5,345 nucleotides of DNA from JALYTY01 sp964546935 (GCA_964546935.1 CAZJLJ010000114.1:1-5345); one strand, 5' to 3'; positions 1 to 5,084 are shown, counted from the stretch's first letter. Made by a program: numbers and translations. Notes: generated by a model from the letters alone, not told the origin.

Positions 1-61
1 AATCTAGAGCTTTGCAGTCTGCGCAGCCGAAGCGACCGCCATACTAACGTCACGGCGATCG

Positions 62-448
62 CTACATCACGTCGTTGAAGCCGTGCGAGGCGCGCGCCTC
101 TTTTAGATTGCCGACATTCGTTTCGATCCAACCGAGCAGTGTTGCAACGTGAGCGGCGCATTCCTCGCCTAGCGGTGTGAGACTGTACACCACGTGCGGA
201 GGAACGACCGGATAGCTCGTGCGCAAAATCAGACCGTCGCCTTCGAGATCCCGTAGCGTTTGCGCAAGCATCTTCTCCGAGATTCCCTCGATCGTCCAGC
301 GGATCTCGGAGTAGCGCCGCTCGCCGCGGCTGAGCGCTCGAAGCACGAGCGAGCCCCACTTGCTCGCAAGGTGAGCGAGCACCGCACGGGATACGCATCT
401 CGCGACATCGCAGTTTCCAACTGTTTCGGCTCTTGCAGCAATCGCCAT
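62..448 (-). CDS. HxlR-family winged-helix transcriptional regulator
   Basis: The 128-residue protein reads as an HxlR regulator along its whole length. It has an N-terminal cysteine region (Cys13, Cys18), the helix with KWGSLVLRAL (30-39), the recognition helix around SEKMLAQTLRDLEGDGL (58-74) and a wing with the signature VPPHVVYSLTPLG (82-94). Proteins of this family are cytoplasmic dimeric DNA-binding repressors or activators. Members such as YodB and HypR sense quinones, diamide or hypochlorite through the N-terminal cysteine, which corresponds here to Cys13. I chose the ATG at 448 because GGAGGT lies 4 bases upstream and the homology begins just after it; a longer frame upstream to 586 would run through the neighbouring promoter and adds unrelated residues. 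It is transcribed divergently from the SnoaL-like gene with 55 bp between them, so it probably controls that gene and itself. Family assignment is firm; the signal sensed is inferred. Confidence 0.93.
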   Translation of the reverse strand: MAIAARAETVGNCDVARCVSRAVLAHLASKWGSLVLRALSRGERRYSEIRWTIEGISEKMLAQTLRDLEGDGLILRTSYPVVPPHVVYSLTPLGEECAAHVATLLGWIETNVGNLKEARASHGFNDVM

Positions 449-452
449 ACTA

Positions 453-458
453 ACCTCC
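453..458 (-). promoter_or_regulatory. Ribosome binding site that fixes the HxlR start
   Basis: On the minus strand GGAGGT stands 4 bases before the ATG at 448. It is among the strongest Shine-Dalgarno sequences in the window and decides against the longer upstream start of this frame. Confidence 0.85.
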
Positions 459-465
459 AGGTACG

Positions 466-480
466 TACTTCCTTTCAGTA
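466..480. promoter_or_regulatory. Candidate HxlR operator, TACT-N7-AGTA
   Basis: TACTTCCTTTCAGTA is an inverted repeat of TACT and AGTA separated by 7 bases. This equals the published operator pattern of YodB-type HxlR regulators. It lies between the divergent HxlR and SnoaL-like genes, 18 bp from the HxlR start codon and 23 bp from the SnoaL-like start codon, where a bound dimer would cover both promoters. The palindrome GTACGTAC (461-468) overlaps its left half-site. The short half-sites could occur by chance, but location and regulator type agree. Confidence 0.55.
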
Positions 481-503
481 AGTTTAAGCGATACAGTGCG
501 TTT

Positions 504-926
504 ATGCAAACGAACGACGTCAAAAATCCCACGACACCGGAGCAGAACAAAGCGCTCGTGCTCGAGGCCTTCGACACACTGTTCAATAAACGCGACTATG
601 TCGCCGCCGAGAAGTTCTGGTCGCCGAATTACATCCAACACAGCGCGCATATTCCGCCCGGACGTGACGGCTTATTCAATCTGATCAAGAGCCTGCCGCC
701 AAGTTTGAAATATGAAAACAGCTTGATCCTCGCCGAGGGAGATATGCTGATACTGCATGGACGGTTTAGTGGAATCGGCCTACCCGCAAATTGGATTGTC
801 GGTGATATCGTGCGCATCGACGACGGCCGTCTCGCCGAACACTGGGACGTCGTCGAAGACGAAGCTACGCGCGAAGCCTCAGCGAGCGGCTTGCCGATGT
901 TCGGCGCAACATTTCCAGGCGAGTGA
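504..926 (+). CDS. SnoaL-like (NTF2-fold) enzyme, probable HxlR target
   Basis: The 140-residue protein matches the stand-alone SnoaL-like proteins often annotated as predicted aldol-condensation enzymes or ester cyclase-like (NTF2-like superfamily). It has an N-terminal helix NKALVLEAFDTLFNKRDY (15-32), FWSPNYIQHSAHI (38-50) with a typical His46, a central strand AEGDMLILHGRF (77-88) and the C-terminal strand DGRLAEHWDVVE (107-118) with His113 and Asp115. These are the residues that usually line the pocket of the cone-shaped fold. Length is normal, and the protein should be cytosolic and dimeric. The substrate cannot be told from sequence. The start is the only ATG before the conserved helix. 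It has no Shine-Dalgarno sequence, and a -10-like GATACA at 490-495 would place the transcript start almost at the ATG, suggesting a leaderless mRNA. It is divergent from the HxlR gene. Confidence 0.9.
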   Translation: MQTNDVKNPTTPEQNKALVLEAFDTLFNKRDYVAAEKFWSPNYIQHSAHIPPGRDGLFNLIKSLPPSLKYENSLILAEGDMLILHGRFSGIGLPANWIVGDIVRIDDGRLAEHWDVVEDEATREASASGLPMFGATFPGE

Positions 927-927
927 A

Positions 928-1376
928 ATGACTATAAATCGTCCGGGTGTAGCAATGGTGACGATGCCGGCATTAGAGGGTATTACGGACGACTCGCCCG
1001 CGTCCGGGCCCGGCACGGTTCGCCGTGCTCGCCATCGCAAACGCGGTCGCCCTCCTCGGAGTGCGCCTGGTCACGATCGCAACGGCGCTGCATTTCATAT
1101 CCAAGTAAACACTGGTATGAAGGAAACGGAACGGTGCGAATCGTTCCGTGTTTCCTTGTGCGAAAGCACAACCGCCCCATTCGACGCGCTATACTCGTAA
1201 TAGATGTAACGGTGCGGCGGAATGTGATATGCGAGCAGCTGGCGCGGCAATTCAGGCTTTGATTCTTGTCTTGCTTTTGTAGTACGTATTGGAAACGGTA
1301 TGGCTTGCCCCAATCGCTCTTGCCGTAACGTTCTGGCTCTTTAGGAAGATATGGAAAAAGAAGGCACTCCCGTAGT
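928..1376 (+). pseudogene. Possible remnant of a membrane-protein gene
   Basis: No intact gene is present, but one plus-strand frame shows hydrophobic stretches with coding-like codon use. From about 1016 it reads RFAVLAIANAVALLGV then RLVTIATALHFISK, ending in TAA at 1106. In the same frame an ATG at 1229 starts MRAAGAAIQALILVLLL, a TAG interrupts at 1280-1282, and reading goes on as YVLETVWLAPIAL then AVTFWLFRKIWKKK, with a TAG at 1374-1376. The lysine-rich end after a hydrophobic helix is typical of a membrane protein's cytosolic C-terminus. An ATG at 928, just after the SnoaL-like stop, opens another frame that could join the first stretch by a single indel near the run at 1006-1014. A hairpin sits between the two hydrophobic parts. 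The family is not recognised. The opposite strand also has open stretches here, so the assignment is tentative. Confidence 0.3.
1120..1157. repeat. Long imperfect inverted repeat, possible terminator
   Basis: AAGGAAACGGAACG (1120-1133) pairs with CGTTCC (1142-1147) and GTTTCCTT (1150-1157). This gives a 14-bp stem with a 2-base bulge (1148-1149) and an 8-base loop. It is followed at once by GTGC-GAAA-GCAC (1158-1169), a 4-bp stem closed by a GNRA-type tetraloop. There is no T-run, so it is not a classic intrinsic terminator. It lies about 190 bp after the SnoaL-like stop and could end that transcript or stabilise its 3' end. Confidence 0.5.
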
Positions 1377-1464
1377 GCGTGCGATGTCGTAGGCTGATAG
1401 CATCATGATCACGCTAAGGTCGTGCGCGGTATAGCGGAACGATACCAGGCCAATACGCACGTAG

Positions 1465-1935
1465 TCATCGGGTGCGGAGCAGCTCGAGGATCGCATCTCG
1501 GCTCTTGCGGATCTGCGCCCGATATTCTGGCCGCCCTCCCAACACCGTCAGCGTGGCTCAACGTTTGCTCACCGAAGCCCACTATACTTACCGCGCTAGC
1601 ATCTTCCCCTAACGAATCCGCATTGCGCGCCGCGAACTGAAATAAATTTGAGCCGTTAGTAATTGCATAAATAAACATCGCCGCATCCCTTTGCGTTTAT
1701 AGTCATGTACGCATGTGAGGTACGCTCCATACACGTCAACTATCGCGTTCCCAATCTCCGGTGTTGCGTGGTGCGGCGAACGCGCAACAGCTTCGGCAAG
1801 GCGATGGGTCGGAGCATCCGTGTTCGGACAATAAGGATCGTTCTGCTCTTGAGCCAACGCGGTTCCCCCGAAAGCAAAGAATGTAATTACAATCGCAAAG
1901 TCCAAATTTGAAACGCTACGGTTTGCCAGCCGCAA
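1465..1935 (-). pseudogene. Frameshifted gene for a small secreted protein
   Basis: A signal peptide is clear in the first frame segment: an arginine-containing start (RLANRSVSN), a hydrophobic core (FAIVITFFAFGG) and a cleavage site TALA before QEQNDPYCPNTDAP. That frame continues through AYLTCVHDYKRKG and then loses sense at about 1690. Reading resumes one frame over as DAAMFIYAITNGSNLFQF then AARNADSLGE and GFGEQTLSHA. At about 1545 it returns to the original frame as LTVLGGRPEYRAQIRKSRD then AILELLRTR with a TGA at 1465-1467. The pattern fits a one-base deletion (the GGG at about 1688-1690 may have been GGGG) and a later one-base insertion. Repaired, it would encode about 155 residues: an exported, mostly helical protein with two cysteines. 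I do not recognise the family. The start is uncertain: TTG at 1935 gives the best signal peptide but lacks a clear ribosome binding site. It could also be an intact gene with sequencing errors. Confidence 0.6.
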
Positions 1936-2278
1936 GATGCTTTTGCATGAGATCGGCGGCTCGCGTCTTAAACATGGAGACAAACTGTATTTCGATTTCC
2001 GCTAAATCCATCGTCAGACCGAATATATGCGCGGGATCCGTCGTCCGAAGAGATAATGGCGGCTCGCCTAGCGCCTCATTGACCATCCAGGCCTGAATCT
2101 CGAGATGTTTCATCGACGGAAGATAGCCTTCCGAAAGAACGTACTCGTGTTTAAGAAACTCGCGCCGCGCTTCGATGTTTCTCTCGGAACCGTTTTGAGG
2201 CGATGTGAATTTGTAAAGTAAACTCTGGCCGCACGAGCTCGGCTGGAGTGTACGAAAAACGGCGGTTTTTAAACCCGA
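1916..2278 (-). pseudogene. 5'-truncated ORF of unknown function
   Basis: This frame is open for about 120 codons and reads like protein: SERNIEARREFLKHEYVL then SEGYLPSMKHLEIQAWMVNE, DPAHIFGLTMDLAEIEIQ and FKTRAADLMQKHLAAGKP. It is rich in charged amphipathic helix and has no signal peptide or membrane segment. The first possible start is the ATG at 2113 (giving 65 residues), but the 55 codons before it look equally coding and contain no ATG, GTG or TTG. The frame begins just after a TGA that overlaps the arm of the terminator at 2281-2315, so the gene's beginning appears to have been lost by a deletion ending at the terminator. Its stop at 1916-1918 overlaps the start region of the secreted-protein remnant, as in an operon. 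The family is not recognised; a short real gene from 2113 cannot be excluded. Confidence 0.45.
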
Positions 2279-2280
2279 TC

Positions 2281-2315
2281 AAAAAGCCCGGTGCTTAAAT
2301 AGCACCGGGCTTTTT
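2281..2315. terminator. Strong bidirectional intrinsic terminator
   Basis: AAAAAGCCCGGTGCT (2281-2295) and AGCACCGGGCTTTTT (2301-2315) form a perfect 15-bp inverted repeat with the loop TAAAT. The GC-rich core is flanked by A and T runs, so it ends transcripts from either direction. It lies 24 bp after the stop of the minus-strand VOC gene and is its natural terminator. A second, weaker repeat AAAAAC-GGCG-GTTTTT (2255-2270) follows it. Confidence 0.95.
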
Positions 2316-2339
2316 ACACGGGGGCAGACGAAGTAAGGC

Positions 2340-2756
2340 TTAGGGGTTCCATGCCTTGTGCACAAACTCAAGACGGTTGCCGTCGAAGTCGGCGACGTTG
2401 GCGGCATAGTAGCCGCGGGCGAAGTAGGTGCGATCTGCTGGTTCACCTTCGTCGGTGCCGCCTGCTTCGATTGCAGCTGCGTAAGTAGCGTCGACCAGTT
2501 CATTGGTAGCGCATACGATCCCGAGGTAGAGCCCGGTTTCGCCGCGCTTGCGTTGACGTAGCCAGATGCTTGAGCCGACCGTCTTCCCGCTGCCGAACGC
2601 ATCGTCACCGATGCCGTAAAGGCTGGGGACGCCCTCGGGACCCGAAGCGGAGTCGTAGTTGCCGACTGCGCTCCAGCCGAGTGGCTTCAAGGCTTTTAAA
2701 TAAAAGGCTAGTGACTTATCGATGTTGGTGACGGAGATGTAGACGTGGTCGATCAT
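2340..2756 (-). CDS. VOC-fold protein (glyoxalase/bleomycin-resistance superfamily)
   Basis: The 138-residue protein has the paired beta-alpha-beta-beta-beta layout of a single-chain VOC protein. It starts MIDHVYISVTNIDKSLAFY, where the first strand carries His4, and ends with YYAANVADFDGNRLEFV (117-132), where Glu130 is the usual metal ligand. The region that normally supplies the second-half histidine reads LYLGIVCATNELVDATY (76-92) without a histidine, so the metal site may be incomplete or different. Such proteins are cytosolic dimers acting in glyoxal detoxification, dioxygenase-like or drug-binding roles; the substrate here cannot be named. The ATG at 2756 is chosen because AAGGA lies 7 bases upstream and the first strand begins directly; the frame is open to 2822 but the extra residues do not fit the family. 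It is a single-gene unit ended by the terminator at 2281-2315. Confidence 0.9.
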   Translation of the reverse strand: MIDHVYISVTNIDKSLAFYLKALKPLGWSAVGNYDSASGPEGVPSLYGIGDDAFGSGKTVGSSIWLRQRKRGETGLYLGIVCATNELVDATYAAAIEAGGTDEGEPADRTYFARGYYAANVADFDGNRLEFVHKAWNP

Positions 2757-2763
2757 TTGGTCA

Positions 2764-2768
2764 TCCTT
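2764..2768 (-). promoter_or_regulatory. Ribosome binding site of the VOC gene
   Basis: AAGGA on the minus strand lies 7 bases before the ATG at 2756 and supports that start over the longer open frame reaching 2822. Confidence 0.7.
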
Positions 2769-2794
2769 ATCTTCGCGTGCCCTTGTTACCATTT

Positions 2795-2834
2795 TGAATA
2801 AGGCCAGTGGAGCACTGCTCAAACAGTGGCACTT
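2795..2834 (-). promoter_or_regulatory. Tentative VOC-gene promoter with operator-like palindrome
   Basis: On the minus strand TTGAGC (2817-2822) and TATTCA (2795-2800) are spaced by 16 bases, a weak sigma70-like pair about 40 bp from the start codon. The spacer contains CAGTG-GAG-CACTG (2805-2817 on the plus strand). A related plus-strand copy, CAGTGGCACTT, begins at 2824, 19 bp further. The repeated half-site around the promoter is what a repressor operator would look like. It rests on short motifs only. Confidence 0.3.
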
Positions 2835-2955
2835 CGCTCGATGCCTCCGAGAATCCGTACCGGGCCTTTCCTAGGCTTTTCTCGCTGCTTATTTGGCGCG
2901 CTCTTATCGGCGATCGAGGCGATCGAACGGATAGCAAAATGTAAAGTTGATAGAA

Positions 2956-3207
2956 TTACACGGCGGAACCGTTCTGACGTTTTGGGGGACGTAAATTTGT
3001 TAAGTTGAGATCGGCTTCGAACGCAACAGCAAGCCTTATTTTAACGGGACACATATCGACAGGAGGGCTCAGCTTCAACTGGGACCCTCTTGTCTTTACA
3101 AATTGCACATCTCGCCGTCGTCAAACATCTCGCATGCCGCGTCCAGGACTGCGTGGTTCGAACCCGTTTTGCAGCGTACCATTAATCCCCAGAACCCGCA
3201 CACTCAT
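2956..3207 (-). pseudogene. Degraded NADPH-dependent FMN reductase-like gene
   Basis: From the ATG at 3207, with AAGGA five bases upstream, the minus strand reads MSVRVLGINGTLQNG, the flavin-phosphate-loop start of the NADPH-dependent FMN reductase (flavodoxin-like) family. One extra base at about 3162 shifts the frame; the next frame gives SNHAVLDAACEMFDDG, the expected first helix, and reaches TAA shortly after. Reading then returns to the first frame as VQFVKTRGSQLKLSPPVD (from 3108), matching the second strand and loop. After this the similarity ends; the frame stays open to the TAA at 2956-2958 as unrelated residues (CPVKIRLAVAFEADLNL). Intact relatives are about 170-200 residues, so more than two thirds is missing. 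Such enzymes reduce flavins, quinones or azo compounds with NAD(P)H. This copy is non-functional if the sequence is correct. It is divergent from the ECF gene. Confidence 0.6.
3058..3094 (+). repeat. 15-bp hairpin inside the FMN reductase remnant
   Basis: GACAGGAGGG (3058-3067) pairs with CCCTCTTGTC (3085-3094), and CTCAG (3068-3072) pairs with CTGGG (3079-3083). The loop is CTTCAA and one A (3084) is bulged. Two pairs are G-U in plus-strand RNA but would be A-C mismatches in minus-strand RNA, so if it acts as RNA it is on the strand leading to the sigma gene about 290 bp downstream. It contains AGGAGG, but no start codon is suitably placed. It may be only a by-product of the old coding sequence. 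Confidence 0.35.
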
Positions 3208-3384
3208 AAGAATCCTTCTCCGTGAAACCATCGATACGGATCGCCCCTCCCAATCCCTCATTACGATCGTATCGCTATATTGGCGCTTTTCCGGGCCAAT
3301 GCACGACCGTCTATGAGCGTCTGCCCCCTAATGCTACTCGCGACGTCGGCGTCACGTTTGGCGCGTCATTGCGGTCTTAGCAGT

Positions 3385-4353
3385 ATGGTTCCAAAAAACG
3401 ATGCCAACGCCCCAAATAGTGGCGCGGGCTCAGCGGCGGATAATGCTGTGCGGTTGGCAACGTTCGATCAATATCGGTCTCTGCTGTTCTCGATTGCGTA
3501 TCGCATGCTTGGGACGGTAGCAGATGCCGAAGATATGCTCCAGGAAGCATATATTCGCTGGCAGCAAACCGATTACGACGTGAAAAACCCACGAGCCCTA
3601 TTGGTCACCATCGTCAGTCGTTTATGTATCAACCAATTAGAGTCTGCCCGCGTGAAACGCGTGGAGTACGTCGGGCAATGGCTTCCGGAGCCGGTGATGA
3701 CCGATCAAGACAACGACCCCTTTGGTGTTCTTCGATTGGACGAGTCGTTGTCGATGGCAATGCTGGTCCTCTTGGAGCGGCTCACCGCGGTCGAGCGCGC
3801 CGTCTTTATTCTTAGAGAAGTTTTCGATTACAAGTACAGCGAGATCGCTCGCGTTCTTGGCGAGACGGAACCAAATTGCCGTCAAATATTTCATCGTGCG
3901 CGGCAACATGTAGGAGACATGCGCCGGCGCTTTGAGACATCCAGCGAAGAGCACATGAATCTGCTGCAACGCTTCGTCGAAGCCAGCCGCAACGGCGATA
4001 TGCAAGGATTAGTCAATATGCTTTCGGCCGACGTTACGCTTCACAGCGATGGCGGCGGAAAAGCTGTGGCGGTACCCAACATTGTGCGAGGCGCTGACGA
4101 TGTCGCACGCGGCCTGGTGCTCGGCATCAAAAACCTGCTTCCCAAGGAGCTGATGTTCAAGCCGGCATGGATCAACGGCCAACCAGGGGTCGTTAATTAT
4201 TACAATGGCAAGCCGTTCTCCGTGCTTATTCTCGACGTTCGTCATTCACGTATTGCGACGATCTATATTGTCACGAATCCGGAGAAGCTAACGCATCTTC
4301 CGGATTTTGACGCCGCGACCGTCACATCGAGATTCGGTCTCCGGTCTTCCTAA
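3385..4353 (+). CDS. ECF41-type (SigJ-like) RNA polymerase sigma factor with C-terminal SnoaL-like domain
   Basis: The 322-residue protein has sigma region 2 (FDQYRSLLFSIAYRMLG with DAEDMLQEAYIRW, about 27-90), the linker motif WLPEP (99-103), sigma region 4 (LERLTAVERAVFILREV then YSEIARVLGE, about 120-172) and a SnoaL-like domain (about 190-300). The last domain contains DGGGK (222-226) and NPEKL (298-302). WLPEP, DGGGK and NPDKL-like motifs together define group ECF41, whose C-terminal extension tunes sigma activity in place of a separate anti-sigma factor. It directs RNA polymerase to a neighbouring COE gene (carboxymuconolactone decarboxylase, oxidoreductase or epimerase); here that is the SDR gene one base downstream. 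The ATG at 3385 lacks a clear ribosome binding site. The GTG at 3448, preceded by GGCGGA and giving 301 residues, is a good alternative. Upstream frame to 3280 is not family-like. Confidence 0.93.
   Translation: MVPKNDANAPNSGAGSAADNAVRLATFDQYRSLLFSIAYRMLGTVADAEDMLQEAYIRWQQTDYDVKNPRALLVTIVSRLCINQLESARVKRVEYVGQWLPEPVMTDQDNDPFGVLRLDESLSMAMLVLLERLTAVERAVFILREVFDYKYSEIARVLGETEPNCRQIFHRARQHVGDMRRRFETSSEEHMNLLQRFVEASRNGDMQGLVNMLSADVTLHSDGGGKAVAVPNIVRGADDVARGLVLGIKNLLPKELMFKPAWINGQPGVVNYYNGKPFSVLILDVRHSRIATIYIVTNPEKLTHLPDFDAATVTSRFGLRSS
4320..4346 (+). promoter_or_regulatory. Candidate ECF41-type promoter before the COE gene
   Basis: CGTCACA (4320-4326) differs by one base from TGTCACA, the -35 signature known for ECF41 targets. 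GGTC (4343-4346), 16 bases on, differs by one from the -10 CGTC. It lies at the 3' end of the sigma gene and would start transcription within a few bases of the ATG at 4355, giving a leaderless mRNA. A second near match, TGTCACG at 4269-4275, lies in the codons for the conserved NPEKL region and has a poorer -10. Confidence 0.25.
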
Positions 4354-4354
4354 C

Positions 4355-5059
4355 ATGAATACCCATGTGAAACTCGCCGTCTTTGGTGCCAACGGTGCTA
4401 CAGGGCGGCTTTTGGTTGAACAAGGCCTTGATGCGGGCCATGAAATAGTTGCGGTCACGAGAAGCCCCAAAACTTTCCCGTTTCGGCGCGATGGCCTCCA
4501 TCTTATTGAGGCCGACGTGTACGATGCGAAAGGCGTGATGAACGCGATCGAAGGATGCGACGCCGTGCTTTCAACGCTCGGGGTTCCATTCACACGCGAT
4601 CCGATTACTGTCTACTCGGTTGGCGCGATGAACATTATCGGCGCAATGCAGGCTCTTCAAATAAAACGCCTCATCGTCGTGAGTTCCAGCGCAACGTATC
4701 CGCACTATCACGCTGACGGCGGCTTCTTTCTCAATGCTGTGATGCAACCGCTGGTTACCGCGACGTTCGGCAAAACAACGTACGCCGATATGAGGCGTAT
4801 GGAAGAGTTTGTTCGCGAATCCGGATTCGATTGGACGATTGTTCGGCCATCAGGACTCTTCGATCTACCTTACGTCACGCAGTACCGGCTCGATGAGGAC
4901 GAGGCTCCCGGCGTATTCACGTCACGGGCCGACCTCGCTGCCTGCTTGCTATCGCAGGTTAACGACGATCGCTATATCCGCAAAAACCTCGCCATCACGA
5001 CGACGGCTGTGAAGCCGAGCATGCTGAAACTCATATTAAAGGAAGCTCTCAAGAAATAA
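4355..5059 (+). CDS. NAD(P)H-binding atypical SDR (ECF41-associated COE oxidoreductase/epimerase)
   Basis: The 234-residue protein is an NAD(P)-binding Rossmann protein of the NmrA/biliverdin-reductase-B-like atypical SDR type. It has the first strand and nucleotide loop VFGANGATGRLL (9-20), VTRSP (34-38) after the second strand, an acidic residue in IEADVYD (51-57), VLSTLGVP (71-78), VVSSSATYP (108-116) and TIVRPSGLFD (161-170). The classical YxxxK pair is Y143-x3-R147 (YADMR), so lysine is replaced and catalysis, if any, differs from classical SDRs. The ATG at 4355 follows the sigma stop by one base (TAAcATG), so translation is probably coupled; no Shine-Dalgarno sequence is present. The frame stays open upstream inside the sigma gene, but the family homology begins right after this ATG. 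As the ECF41 partner it is probably induced by the sigma factor under stress. Substrate unknown. Confidence 0.92.
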   Translation: MNTHVKLAVFGANGATGRLLVEQGLDAGHEIVAVTRSPKTFPFRRDGLHLIEADVYDAKGVMNAIEGCDAVLSTLGVPFTRDPITVYSVGAMNIIGAMQALQIKRLIVVSSSATYPHYHADGGFFLNAVMQPLVTATFGKTTYADMRRMEEFVRESGFDWTIVRPSGLFDLPYVTQYRLDEDEAPGVFTSRADLAACLLSQVNDDRYIRKNLAITTTAVKPSMLKLILKEALKK

Positions 5060-5084
5060 CTTCGCCTTTAGAGTCGCCCAGCCC

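Noticed and set aside
36..454. 12-base direct repeat CGCCATACTAAC near 36-47 and at the HxlR start (443-454)
   Set aside because: The left copy would start only a 12-codon minus-strand peptide with no Shine-Dalgarno sequence; about one such match is expected by chance.
449..586. N-terminal extension of the HxlR protein to 586
   Set aside because: It would overlap the SnoaL-like gene and the divergent promoter region, and the strong ribosome binding site at 453-458 marks the internal ATG.
983..1412. Minus-strand open frames across the membrane-protein remnant, e.g. ELPRQLLAYHIPPHRYIYYEY at 1195-1260
   Set aside because: Some stretches read plausibly, but there is no good start, the pieces lie in different frames, and the aligned antisense of a hydrophobic frame naturally stays open. 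Kept only as a rival reading of this region.
2209..3103. Inverted 11-mer AATTTGTAAAG / CTTTACAAATT flanking the VOC gene
   Set aside because: An 11-base match is expected by chance in about 5 kb; there is no target duplication or transposase.
3150..3181. tRNA-like T-arm (GGTTCGAACCC followed later by ACCA)
   Set aside because: The arm stem does not pair well, there is no matching acceptor strand or D-arm upstream, and the segment is explained by the FMN reductase remnant on the other strand.
3005..3316. Plus-strand 103-codon open frame
   Set aside because: It is antisense to the FMN reductase remnant, has Ser/Arg/Thr-rich noise composition, no ribosome binding site and no domain.
3280..3384. 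N-terminal extension of the sigma factor to 3280 or 3313
   Set aside because: The added residues do not resemble ECF sigma factors, and 322 residues is already at the long end for the group.
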